In this document: one piece after another, positions 38,244 to 47,844 of the stretch
Layout of the letters: the number at the start of each line of letters is the position of its first letter
Position numbering within the stretch: the first letter of the stretch is position 1
DNA from: Woeseiaceae bacterium
GTDB lineage: Bacteria > Pseudomonadota > Gammaproteobacteria > Steroidobacterales > Woeseiaceae
Direction: 5' to 3'
DNA length: 64,000 nt
Assembly: GCA_030066735.1 (NCBI GenBank)
Contig: JASJBB010000007.1
Span: forward strand, 1 to 64,000
Notes under the pieces: generated by a model
Seen by the model: the letters and a program-made list of their open reading frames with translations, nothing else
Told to the model about the DNA's origin: nothing
The model's database searches: none
Position numbers and translations under genes: made by a program

Positions 38244-38260
38244 CCCGCTATGCTAGCGGG
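38244..38260. repeat. 7-bp inverted repeat over a candidate -10 upstream of kor operon
   Basis: CCCGCTA-TGC-TAGCGGG; TTTACT-N16-TATGCT promoter-like spacing. Confidence 0.4.
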
Positions 38261-38317
38261 CAATCAGGGTACGGGATGCAATGCCCAGCCGGGAACGATC
38301 TCCGGCGTCACGCAGGA

Positions 38318-40126
38318 ATGAAACCGACTGACACCTCCAACCCGGAGTACTTCCACAAAGTCGTCGACTGCCAGTGGGCCTGTCCTGCTCACACTGATGT
38401 TCCCGAGTACATTCGCCTGATCGCCCAGGGGCGTTTCAGCGACGCCTATGTCGAGAACCGCAAGTCCAACGTTTTCCCCGGCATTCTCGGCAGGGTCTGC
38501 GACCGCCCGTGTGAACCGGCCTGTCGCCGCGGCCGGGTCGAGGAACGCCCGGTGGCGATCTGTCGTCTGAAACGGGTTGCGGCCGATCATCGCGACGACA
38601 TCACCGACCGGCTGCCCAAACCTGCCGACAAGAGCAACGGCAAGAAGGTCGCCCTGATCGGGGCCGGCTGCGCGTCGCTGACCGTCGCCAACGACCTCGC
38701 ACCACTGGGTTACGACATCACGATTTTCGAGGCGCTGGATACCACCGGCGGACTGATGCGGACCAACATCCCGCAGTTCCGGCTGCCGCCCGAAGTGCTG
38801 GACGAGGAGATCGGCTACATTCTCGATCTCGGCGTGGACCTCAAGCTGAACCACCGCATCGACAGCATGAAGGAGCTGCTCGACGAGGGATACGACGCGG
38901 TGTTCGTCGGCACCGGCGCGCCCAAGGGCAAAAACCTCGAGATTCCGGGGCGCTATGACAGCGAGAACATCCATATCGGCATCGACTGGCTCGAGTCGGT
39001 GGCGTTCGAACATGTCGACAGCATTGGCGAGAACGTGCTGATCATCGGCGTCGGCAATACCGCCATGGACTGCTGCCGGACGTCACTGCGGCTCGGCGCG
39101 AAAAGCGTCAAGGTCATGGCGCGCAAGCCGCGCGGCTTCTTCAAGGCCTCCGACTGGGAGCTCGAGGACGCCGAGGAAGAAAACGTCGACATCGTCGTCA
39201 ATCACTCGCCGAAGCAGTTTGTCATCGAAGACGGCAAGCTCGTCGGGATGACCTTCGAGTTGATGGAATACAACGTCGACGAGCAGGGCCGCATCGACCG
39301 CGGCACGGTCGTTGGCGAAGAAACATTCCCCTGCGACGACGTCATCCTCGCGATCGGCCAGGACAACGCGTTTCCCTGGATCGAGCGCGACATCGGCATC
39401 GAGTTCAACGAGTGGGACTGCCCGGTCGTCGACGAGCAGACGATGATGTGTTCGCACGACGGCATCTTTTTCGGCGGCGACTCCGCGTTCGGACCCAAGA
39501 ACATCATCTGGGCCGTTGCGCACGGCCACGAGGCGGCGATCTCCATTCACAAGTATTGCCATGACGAGGACCTGGCGGACCGGCTGCCGGTCGGCATTAA
39601 CCTGTCGAGCCAGAAGATGGGCATGCACGAGTGGAGCTATTCGAACGACTACGACCCGGCAGCCCGGCGCATGATGCCGCACGTCGATCTCAAGGAACGC
39701 TTCAAGAAGATCGACATCGAGGTCGAACTCGGCTTCACGGCCGAGCAGACGCTGCAGGAAGTCGAACGCTGCCTGAACTGCGATATCCAGACCGTGTTCG
39801 CGGCCAAGCTCTGCATCGAGTGCGACGCCTGCATCGACATCTGTCCGGTCAACTGCCTCACGATAACCGCAAACGGCGACGAGGCTGAGCTGCGTACGCG
39901 ACTGTCCGCGCCGGCGCTGAACCCGGACCAGGCCCTGTATGTTTCCGAAGACCTGCCCCAGACCGGGCGCGTCATGGTGAAGGACGAAGACCTCTGCGTG
40001 CACTGCGGCCTGTGCGCGGAGCGCTGCCCGACCGGCGCCTGGGACATGCAGAAATCGACCGTGTTGATCCCGTATGCGAGCGACGAGGCGGCGGACGACA
40101 AGGCCGTCGAGGCTCCGGCGGCTTAG
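38318..40126 (+). CDS. GltD-like FAD/NAD(P) oxidoreductase with C-terminal 2x[4Fe-4S] domain
   Basis: CDRPCEPACRRGRVEERPVAICRLKR; VALIGAGCASLTVANDLA; CIECDACIDICPVNC and CVHCGLCAERCPTGAW. Confidence 0.9.
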   Translation: MKPTDTSNPEYFHKVVDCQWACPAHTDVPEYIRLIAQGRFSDAYVENRKSNVFPGILGRVCDRPCEPACRRGRVEERPVAICRLKRVAADHRDDITDRLPKPADKSNGKKVALIGAGCASLTVANDLAPLGYDITIFEALDTTGGLMRTNIPQFRLPPEVLDEEIGYILDLGVDLKLNHRIDSMKELLDEGYDAVFVGTGAPKGKNLEIPGRYDSENIHIGIDWLESVAFEHVDSIGENVLIIGVGNTAMDCCRTSLRLGAKSVKVMARKPRGFFKASDWELEDAEEENVDIVVNHSPKQFVIEDGKLVGMTFELMEYNVDEQGRIDRGTVVGEETFPCDDVILAIGQDNAFPWIERDIGIEFNEWDCPVVDEQTMMCSHDGIFFGGDSAFGPKNIIWAVAHGHEAAISIHKYCHDEDLADRLPVGINLSSQKMGMHEWSYSNDYDPAARRMMPHVDLKERFKKIDIEVELGFTAEQTLQEVERCLNCDIQTVFAAKLCIECDACIDICPVNCLTITANGDEAELRTRLSAPALNPDQALYVSEDLPQTGRVMVKDEDLCVHCGLCAERCPTGAWDMQKSTVLIPYASDEAADDKAVEAPAA

Positions 40127-40139
40127 CGGGGACGGCAAC

Positions 40140-41942
40140 GTGGGCTCAGTCAACGACCTCGTCATCAAGATAGCCACCGTCAACGGGACGGGATCGGCCA
40201 GCGCCAACGGCCTGCTCATGAAGTCCATCTTCCGCATGGGCATCCCGGTGGTCGGCAAAAACTACTTTCCGTCGAACATCCAGGGCCTGCCCACGTGGTA
40301 CGAGATCCGGGTGACCGGCGACGGTTACCAGGCCCGCGCGGATCGCGTCGACCTGATGATCGCAATGAACGCGCAGACCTATGCGCGCGACCTCGCCGAC
40401 GTCGCGCCGGGCGGTTGGCTGATCTACGATTCCACCTGGCCGCGCAGCAACCTGCTCGATCGCGACGACGTTACCGTGCTGGGCATACCGCTGTCGAAGA
40501 TGTGCAACGAAAACTTCGACGGCGCGCGGGCCCGCATTCTGATGAAGAACATCGCCTACGTCGGCGCCGTGGCTGCCCTGCTCGAGATCGATCTCGATAC
40601 GATCACGACGCTGCTCGAAGAGACGTTTGCGTCCAAGCCGCACCTGGTCGACTCGAACATGAAGGCGATCCGGCTGGGCCACGACTACGCCACGGAGAAT
40701 TTCGTTTGCCCGCTGCCGAAGAAGGTGGCGCCGCTCGACAAGACGAAAGGGCACATCGTTATCGATGGCAACACGGCGGCCGGCCTCGGTTGCATGTTTG
40801 CCGGCGCGACCGTCGGCGCCTGGTACCCGATAACGCCGTCGACGTCACTGATGGACGCCTTCCGTTCGTTCTGCCAGAAGTACCGCGAGGACGAGGAGAC
40901 CGGCAAGCGCACGTATTGCATCATCCAGGCCGAGGACGAGCTGGCGGCCATCGGCATGGTGCTCGGCGCGACCTGGAACGGCGCGCGGGCGTTCACGCCC
41001 ACGAGCGGTCCCGGCATCTCCCTGATGAGCGAGTTCATCGGTTTTGCCTACTACGCGGAACTGCCGGCGGTGATCTTCAACGTCCAGCGATGCGGTCCTT
41101 CCACCGGCATGCCCACGCGCACGCAGCAGTCGGACATACTGAGCTGCGCCTACGCTTCGCATGGCGATACCAGGCACGTGCTGCTGTTCCCCAATGACCC
41201 GGGCGAGTGCTTTACGATGGCGCAGCAGGCCTTCGACCTTGCCGAACGCCTGCAGACACCGGTGATGATGCTGTCCGACCTCGACATCGGCATGAACGAC
41301 TGGATGGTGCCCGATTTCGAAATCGACGAGAGCAAGGCGCCCGACCGGGGCAAGGTGCTCGGCGCCGAAGAACTCGAGGAGATGGAGAAGTTCTACCGTT
41401 ATCTCGACGTGGACGGTGACGGCATCCCGTACCGCACGTTGCCGGGGACGCATCCCAAGGGCTCGTACTTCACGCGCGGCTCAGGGCACACCAAGTACGG
41501 CGGCTACACCGAGGATGCCGACGAGTACCAGGAGGTCGTCGACCGGCTGCTGGTGAAGTGGGAAACCGCTAGGTCGCTGGTGCCCGAGCCCGAGATTCGT
41601 TATTCGAAGTTCAACAAGGCCGCCATCCTGACCGTGGGCGGCTCGGACGGCGCCTGCAAAGAGGCGCTCGACCGGCTGGAGGCAGAAAACGTGGCGCTGA
41701 ACTACTGCCGGGTGCGGGCATTCCCGTTCAGCGATGCGGTCAGGGAGTTCATCGACCAGCACGACGTCGTTTATGTCGTCGAGCAGAATCGCGACGCACA
41801 GCTACGTACTCTGTTGATGCTGGATTCGGAAGCAGACCCCGCGAAGCTCGTCGCGCTGCTGCATTACAACGGCATGCCGCTCAACGCGGGCTTCGTCGTC
41901 AAGCGTGTGCTCGAGGAGCGGGCCAAAGGACAGGCGGCATGA
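40140..41942 (+). CDS. 2-oxoacid:acceptor oxidoreductase, gamma-alpha fused subunit
   Basis: GTGSASANGLLMKSIFRMGIPVVGKNYFPSNIQGLPTWYEIRV; AGATVGAWYPITPSTSLMDAF; GPSTGMPTRTQQSDIL. Confidence 0.92.
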   Translation: MGSVNDLVIKIATVNGTGSASANGLLMKSIFRMGIPVVGKNYFPSNIQGLPTWYEIRVTGDGYQARADRVDLMIAMNAQTYARDLADVAPGGWLIYDSTWPRSNLLDRDDVTVLGIPLSKMCNENFDGARARILMKNIAYVGAVAALLEIDLDTITTLLEETFASKPHLVDSNMKAIRLGHDYATENFVCPLPKKVAPLDKTKGHIVIDGNTAAGLGCMFAGATVGAWYPITPSTSLMDAFRSFCQKYREDEETGKRTYCIIQAEDELAAIGMVLGATWNGARAFTPTSGPGISLMSEFIGFAYYAELPAVIFNVQRCGPSTGMPTRTQQSDILSCAYASHGDTRHVLLFPNDPGECFTMAQQAFDLAERLQTPVMMLSDLDIGMNDWMVPDFEIDESKAPDRGKVLGAEELEEMEKFYRYLDVDGDGIPYRTLPGTHPKGSYFTRGSGHTKYGGYTEDADEYQEVVDRLLVKWETARSLVPEPEIRYSKFNKAAILTVGGSDGACKEALDRLEAENVALNYCRVRAFPFSDAVREFIDQHDVVYVVEQNRDAQLRTLLMLDSEADPAKLVALLHYNGMPLNAGFVVKRVLEERAKGQAA

Positions 41943-42994
41943 GCTATATCTCCAAACCCAAGGTTGCCCACCCGGGCATTCCGCGCAACAAACTCGGCCT
42001 GACCGTTCGCGACTACGAAGGCGTGATCTCCACGCTGTGCGCCGGTTGCGGTCACGACTCGGTGACGGCAGCAATCGTCCAGGCCGTGTTCGAACTCAAC
42101 GTCGAGCCGCACATGCTGGCGAAGATGAGCGGCATCGGCTGCTCGTCCAAGACGCCCGCCTATTTCGTCAGCCAGTCACACGGGTTCAATTCGGTGCACG
42201 GCCGCATGCCGTCGGTGACGACCGGTGCCAACGCGGCAAACCGCACGTTGACCTACATTGGCGTGTCCGGCGACGGCGACTCGCTGTCGATCGGGGCAGG
42301 CCAGTTCGTGCACGCGATCCGGCGCAACCTGAACATGTGCTACATCATCGAGAACAACGGCGTCTATGGCCTGACCAAGGGCCAGTTCTCGGCGTCGGCG
42401 GACATTGGCAGCAAGCCCAAGAAAGGCTTGCCCAACCAGCAGGAACCGATCGACCCGGTCAGCACGGCATTGTCGCTCGGCGCGACCTATATCGCGCGCA
42501 GCTTCTCCGGTGACAAGGAACAGCTGGTGCCCCTGATCCAGGGCGCGTTGTCGCATGACGGATTTGCACTCGTCGATGTCATCAGTCCGTGCGTCACGTT
42601 CAACGACCACGAGGGATCGACCAAGAGTTACGCGCACACGCGGGAGTTCTATCACCACGTTGTCGATGCCGACTACATTCCTCCCGCCGAAGAAATCAAA
42701 ACGCAGTATGACAAGGGTGCGGCGATGCCGGTCGAGTTGCACGACGGCAGCAAGATCATCCTGCGCAAGATCGACGACGAATACGATCCAACGAGCCGCG
42801 CGGCGGCATTCAAGTACCTGCGCGAGCGTTTCAACGCCGGCGAGATCATTACAGGCCTTCTGTACATCGATGACTCCCGCAAGGAGATGCACGACCTGAT
42901 GGGCAACATCGATACGCCGCTTGCGCAGTACCCGCTCGAGAAACTGCACCCCGGCAGCGACGAGCTGAAAAAAATCCTGTCGCGCTACCGCTAG
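41939..42994 (+). CDS. 2-oxoacid:acceptor oxidoreductase, beta (TPP-binding) subunit
   Basis: TLCAGCGHDSVTAAIVQAV; KMSGIGCSSKTPAYF; VSGDGDSLSIGAGQFVHAIRRNLNMCYIIENNGVYGLTKGQFS. Confidence 0.93.
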   Translation: MSYISKPKVAHPGIPRNKLGLTVRDYEGVISTLCAGCGHDSVTAAIVQAVFELNVEPHMLAKMSGIGCSSKTPAYFVSQSHGFNSVHGRMPSVTTGANAANRTLTYIGVSGDGDSLSIGAGQFVHAIRRNLNMCYIIENNGVYGLTKGQFSASADIGSKPKKGLPNQQEPIDPVSTALSLGATYIARSFSGDKEQLVPLIQGALSHDGFALVDVISPCVTFNDHEGSTKSYAHTREFYHHVVDADYIPPAEEIKTQYDKGAAMPVELHDGSKIILRKIDDEYDPTSRAAAFKYLRERFNAGEIITGLLYIDDSRKEMHDLMGNIDTPLAQYPLEKLHPGSDELKKILSRYR

Positions 42995-43003
42995 GGACGC
43001 GCA

Positions 43004-44134
43004 GTGACAAGCAACCGCCGCGAATTCATCAAGGCGGGCGCCCTCGGCGCCGCGGCCCTGTCGACGGGCATGCTCGGTGCGCCATCGCCGGCGGCGGCGC
43101 GCACAGACCACAAACCACTCGACATACTGGTTCTGGGTGGCACCGGGTTTATCGGCCCGCACATGGTGCGCGAGGCTTTGCGGCGCGGGCATTCGGTCAC
43201 GCTGTTCAATCGCGGGCGTACTGACGCAGGCGCCTTTCCCGACCTCGAGACAATCAAGGGCGACCGTAACAACGGCCTGGACGGGCTCGAGGGGCGGCAG
43301 TGGGATGTCGTCATCGACAACTCCGGCTACGTGCCGAGACATGTCCGCGATTCGGCGCGCCTGTTGGCGCCCAACGTTGCTCATTACGTGTTCGTGTCCA
43401 CGGTATCGGTCTATGCCGACTTCACCTCGGATGCACCCGAGAGCGCGCCGCTCGCGACGATTGCCGACGAGACGGTCGAGCAGGTCACGGGCGAGACGTA
43501 CGGCGCCCTGAAGGCCCTGTGTGAGAAAGCCGTGATGCAGGAAGTCGGCGCCGAACGCACGACGGTGCTCAGGCCGACGTACATCTGCGGCCCCGGTGAC
43601 CGGACCGATCGTTTTACCTGGTGGCCGGTTCGCGCATCGCGAGGCGGCGAAATGCTATGGCCCGGGCAACCCGGCGACCACATCCAGATTATCGACGTTC
43701 ACGACCTTGCACTCTTCACGGTGGACTGCGTGGAGCAAAAGATCGCCGGCACCTTTAACACGGCAACGCCCGAGAGCGGGTACACGATGGGTGAGCTGCT
43801 GGCGGATTGCCGGGCCGTGACGGCCGCCGAGGTTCAGGACATCTGGGTCGACGAGGCGTTCGCGATTGCGGCCAGCGCCAACGCGCCGGTACGCAACCAT
43901 GGCGCTTTCCCGGTTTGGCATCCACAGCGCGGACCCGACGCGATGGGAGCGCAATTCATCGCCCACGCGGCCCGTGAGGCCGGCATGCAAACCAGACCCG
44001 TGCGAGAGACGATCCGCGGCCTCCTGGGCTGGTGGGCGACGTTGCCGGAGGAGCGCACTTCGAAGTTGCAGGCAGGCCTCCCGGCGGAGTATGAGGCGGA
44101 GCTCATCGCGCGCTGGAAGAAGCAGCAAGGATAA
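43004..44134 (+). CDS. NAD-dependent epimerase/dehydratase-family protein with Tat-like signal
   Basis: NRREFIKAGALGAAALSTGMLGAPSPAAA; ILVLGGTGFIGPHMVREALRRGHSVTLFNRG. Confidence 0.85.
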   Translation: MTSNRREFIKAGALGAAALSTGMLGAPSPAAARTDHKPLDILVLGGTGFIGPHMVREALRRGHSVTLFNRGRTDAGAFPDLETIKGDRNNGLDGLEGRQWDVVIDNSGYVPRHVRDSARLLAPNVAHYVFVSTVSVYADFTSDAPESAPLATIADETVEQVTGETYGALKALCEKAVMQEVGAERTTVLRPTYICGPGDRTDRFTWWPVRASRGGEMLWPGQPGDHIQIIDVHDLALFTVDCVEQKIAGTFNTATPESGYTMGELLADCRAVTAAEVQDIWVDEAFAIAASANAPVRNHGAFPVWHPQRGPDAMGAQFIAHAAREAGMQTRPVRETIRGLLGWWATLPEERTSKLQAGLPAEYEAELIARWKKQQG

Positions 44135-44362
44135 GGAGACGGACAGAGCTTGCTACTCGAGCCCCAGGTAACCGTCTCCAGATTACCCATGACGAATGAT
44201 TGCTTTCGGCGAATGGCGAGGTCCGCTTTACTCCCGATACCAGCCGCTCGAGCAGCCGCTTTCGGGGTATGATGAACTTCTGCTAATGACCCGAAGGAGA
44301 CGGTCAGGAATTGAGCGTTTTCTTTCGCATTGCCGGGTACTTTGAGGGTGCGAATTTAAGTA

Positions 44363-44905
44363 ATGTCCAGAGCATCGCAGGCAATTCTCCTCCAAGCGTT
44401 GTTCTTGCTTGTCCATATAACTTACGCCGCAGACCCCAGTTCGGAGGATCAATTCGACCCCGGAGTATCACGTCTTGAAGCTCTCGGAGTTTCAGATGAG
44501 CCGACCATAAGATTCGCTTGCGGCGACGAACAAGAGGCGATTCGACTAGCCGAGTATGTACAAAGCCGGATCAGAGCAATAGTTCGAGTTGAGAAGAGCG
44601 CAAGCGGCGTCACATATACGTTTCGCCGCTTTGATGGCGATAAGGAAGCCGAGTCAGAGTCTCGCCTTGTAGCCGCCTCCGAATGGAATTCGTTGATTGA
44701 CGGATTGGAGAAAGACTCCTTCTGGATAAACCCCTCGACTGTCACCACTTGGAGACCCGACGGGTTGAGGTGGATGTTCGAAGCTTGCCTGTCGGGACGT
44801 TATCGAACACACACATTGGACCCAGATTTCGAGTTCAGGATGAACGAGCTGGTTGAGAAGCTCACCAATCTGAGGAACGCTGCCAATACCGGATCAACTC
44901 CGTAA
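44363..44905 (+). CDS. Hypothetical exported protein in lower-GC segment
   Basis: Signal peptide MSRASQAILLQALFLLVHITYAADP; no family recognised. Confidence 0.55.
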   Translation: MSRASQAILLQALFLLVHITYAADPSSEDQFDPGVSRLEALGVSDEPTIRFACGDEQEAIRLAEYVQSRIRAIVRVEKSASGVTYTFRRFDGDKEAESESRLVAASEWNSLIDGLEKDSFWINPSTVTTWRPDGLRWMFEACLSGRYRTHTLDPDFEFRMNELVEKLTNLRNAANTGSTP

Positions 44906-45050
44906 TAGTTGCTTAGACCACCGGCTGGTTCTGGCCGTAAGCAGACTGTCGCGATATCGCCAAACAGGACGCCAGTTCGGCCGCTATCGGGAAAAGCAGC
45001 CGTTCAAGCTCGGCCACTAACGCATTCGCAGACCCCATCCAGTCGACGCG

Positions 45051-45674
45051 TCAGGGCGCAGGCGCCTCCACGAACTCCCTGAGCTGCTTGTCGTGAAGGC
45101 GGCTCAATGTCACGAGCGCCAGCACAGCGCCAATGAGCGCAAACCACATGTCGGACTGCGTATCCCAGACGTAGCCCTGGGTGCCGAGGAACGAATCGGC
45201 GGCTTCTTCCGACAATAGCGCCACCCACCATTCGATAAGTTCATAGAACGCGCTGATCGCGAGCACTACACAGACCGTCAAGAAATCACGCCAGCCCGGA
45301 TGGTTGACGACGTTCTTGCGGATCAGGATTTCGCGCACGACCATCGCCGGGATGAAGCCCTGCGCCAGGTGGCCCAGCTTGTCGTAGTTGTTACGGGTCT
45401 GGTCGAACGCTTCCTGCACCCAGTCACCCAGTGGTACGAGCGCGTAGGTATAGTGCCCGCCGACCATCAGGATGACGCAGTGTATGAGTATGAGAACGTA
45501 GACGAGGCGGGTGAGCGGAAACCGCTCACGCGTATACCAGAGCACGGCTGCGGCGATGATTGCCGGTGAAACTTCCAGCAACCAGGTGGGATAGTCGTGC
45601 GGGCCGATGCCCGACCAGATCAGCACGGCCGTGAAGATGGCGATCCAGGCAACCTGAAACTTGTTCACAGGGAC
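45051..45674 (-). CDS. DUF2238/YjdF-like inner membrane protein
   Basis: YDKLGHLAQGFIPAMVVREILIRK; ELIEWWVALLSEEAADSFLGTQGYVWDTQSDMWFALIGA. Confidence 0.85.
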   Translation of the reverse strand, partial: VPVNKFQVAWIAIFTAVLIWSGIGPHDYPTWLLEVSPAIIAAAVLWYTRERFPLTRLVYVLILIHCVILMVGGHYTYALVPLGDWVQEAFDQTRNNYDKLGHLAQGFIPAMVVREILIRKNVVNHPGWRDFLTVCVVLAISAFYELIEWWVALLSEEAADSFLGTQGYVWDTQSDMWFALIGAVLALVTLSRLHDKQLREFVEAPAP

Positions 45675-45678
45675 GCCA

Positions 45679-45882
45679 TCAATAGTGCGGCGGCCGCTCG
45701 TCTTGTGGCGCGTCCGAGCCGCCCTCGCCCATCGAACGAACTCGTTCGACAAGCGTCTTCACGAGCTCCTCAAGTTCCATGATCTTGGCCTGCTGATCGG
45801 TGACCACCTGGTCGAGGTCGATCAGCAGCTGATCCTGGTGCGCAAGCTTGATCTCGATATCCACGAGCCTTTCTTCGTTCAT
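45679..45882 (-). CDS. slyX: SlyX-like coiled-coil protein
   Basis: 67 aa; RLVDIEIKLAHQDQLLIDLDQVVTDQQAKIMELE; C-terminal ERPPHY. Confidence 0.85.
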   Translation of the reverse strand: MNEERLVDIEIKLAHQDQLLIDLDQVVTDQQAKIMELEELVKTLVERVRSMGEGGSDAPQDERPPHY

Positions 45883-45939
45883 ACCTGCCTCCCGTCGAAA
45901 GCAGTATCGCCCGCTGGGGCGGGCTCCTACAATAGGCCG

Positions 45940-47844
45940 ATGGCACTAATCCGTTTCGACGAAATCTCGCTCGCGTTTGGCGACCATGTCATCCTGCGCG
46001 AGGCCGACCTGGTGATCGAGCCCGGGGAGCGCGTGTGCCTGATCGGCCGCAACGGCGCCGGCAAGTCGACGACATTGAAGCTGATTGCCGGCGAACTCGA
46101 GCACGACAGCGGCGATATCGTGCGCGGCAGCAATCTCATCGTCAGCCAGCTCGCGCAGACGCTGCCCGAAGCAATGGACATGCCCGTCCGCGACATCGTG
46201 CGGTCCGGCCTGACCGACATCGAGAAACTGCTCGAAACCTACCAGCAGCAGTCGCGGCTCGAACTGGACAAGCACGGCCTGCGCGAACTCGAGGCATTGC
46301 ACGCCAAGATCGACGCGCACGACGGCTGGCATATCGAACAGCGCGTCGACGAGACCATTTCGGACCTCGAGATTCCCGCCGACAAGAAGATGAACCAACT
46401 TTCGGGCGGCTGGCGCCGGCGCGTTGCGCTGGCCAAGGCGCTGGTGCAAAAGCCGGACCTGCTGTTGCTCGATGAGCCGACGAATCACCTCGACATTGCG
46501 ACCATCAAGTGGCTCGAGGATCGCGTGTATTCCTACCCGGGGTCCGTGTTGTTCATCACCCACGACAGGGCGTTTCTGCAGCGGCTCGCAACGCGCATTC
46601 TCGAAATCGATCGCAGCAAGCTGACGAGCTGGCCGGGTAACTACGACAATTTTCTCCGTCGCAAGGAGAAAGCGCTCGAGGACGAAAAGACCGCCAACGA
46701 CAAGTTCGACAAGAAACTCGCGCAGGAGGAGGAATGGATTCGGCAGGGCATCAAGGCCCGCCGCCGTCGCAACGAGGGGCGCGTGCGCTCGCTCATGCAA
46801 ATGCGCGACGAATTTTCGGAGCGCATCAAGCCCGACGCCAGGGCACGCATTTACATCGACGAGGCCGAGCAGTCGGGACGCAAGGTGATCCGCGCGAAAA
46901 ACGTCGGCTATGGCTACGGCGACCTGTCGGTCATCGAGGGATTTACGATAAAGATCAACCGCGGCGACCGGATCGGGCTGATCGGCAACAACGGCGTCGG
47001 CAAGACGACCCTGCTGCGCCTGCTGCTCGGCGATCTCGAGCCGCAGACCGGGACGATCAAGCACGGCACCAACCTGCAGATCGGCTACTTCGACCAGCTG
47101 CGCGAAGACCTGGATCTCGAGAAGTCGGTCGCCTACAACGTCGGCGAGGGCCGTACCTACATCAAGCTCGGCGGCAAGGACCGGCACGTCATCGGCTATC
47201 TGAAGGGCTTCCTGTTCAGCCCGAAACGTTCGGAGATGCCCGTAAAAGCATTGTCCGGCGGCGAGCGCAATCGCGTCATTCTCGCCAAGCTGCTGACGCG
47301 GCCGGCCAACTTCCTCGTCCTCGACGAGCCGACCAACGATCTCGACATCGAGACGCTCGAAGTCCTCGAGCAGAAACTCGTCGAGTTCACGGGCACGCTG
47401 ATCGTGGTGAGCCACGATCGCGAGTTTCTCGACAACGTCGTAACGAGCACCGTCGTGTTCGAGAAAGACGGCAAGGTGCAGCAGTACGTCGGCGGCTACA
47501 GCGACTGGGTGCGGCGCGGACACGAACTCGCCGAGATCGACGACCCGTTCGGCCTCGCGGCAGAACGGCGCAAGCAGGCGCATGTCGAACGCCGCAAACA
47601 GCAAAAACCCAATAAACTCAGCTACATGGACCAGCGCGAGCTCGACCGGCTGCCCACCGAAATTGAAGCATTGGAAGGCACGATTGCCGAGTTGCAGGAA
47701 ACGCTCGCAGGCCCCGGCTTCTACTCCCAGGACCAGGCGCTCGTGCAGCAGAAGCTGCAGGAGCTGTCCGCGGCCGAGGAACTGCTCGAACAACGCGTCG
47801 AACGCTGGTCCGAACTCGAGGCTCTGCAGGACAGCCTGCGGTGA
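45940..47844 (+). CDS. uup: ABC-F family ATPase, Uup-like
   Basis: Two ATPase cassettes ([18 protein letters not shown]), [30 protein letters not shown], inter-domain linker, C-terminal coiled coil. Confidence 0.92.
   Translation: MALIRFDEISLAFGDHVILREADLVIEPGERVCLIGRNGAGKSTTLKLIAGELEHDSGDIVRGSNLIVSQLAQTLPEAMDMPVRDIVRSGLTDIEKLLETYQQQSRLELDKHGLRELEALHAKIDAHDGWHIEQRVDETISDLEIPADKKMNQLSGGWRRRVALAKALVQKPDLLLLDEPTNHLDIATIKWLEDRVYSYPGSVLFITHDRAFLQRLATRILEIDRSKLTSWPGNYDNFLRRKEKALEDEKTANDKFDKKLAQEEEWIRQGIKARRRRNEGRVRSLMQMRDEFSERIKPDARARIYIDEAEQSGRKVIRAKNVGYGYGDLSVIEGFTIKINRGDRIGLIGNNGVGKTTLLRLLLGDLEPQTGTIKHGTNLQIGYFDQLREDLDLEKSVAYNVGEGRTYIKLGGKDRHVIGYLKGFLFSPKRSEMPVKALSGGERNRVILAKLLTRPANFLVLDEPTNDLDIETLEVLEQKLVEFTGTLIVVSHDREFLDNVVTSTVVFEKDGKVQQYVGGYSDWVRRGHELAEIDDPFGLAAERRKQAHVERRKQQKPNKLSYMDQRELDRLPTEIEALEGTIAELQETLAGPGFYSQDQALVQQKLQELSAAEELLEQRVERWSELEALQDSLR

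Noticed and set aside
44905-45010. Possible integron attC site
   Set aside because: Could not find convincing paired GTTRRRY/RYYYAAC core sites
45946-47793. 615-aa open frame on - strand
   Set aside because: Exactly antisense to the Uup-like ABC-F gene
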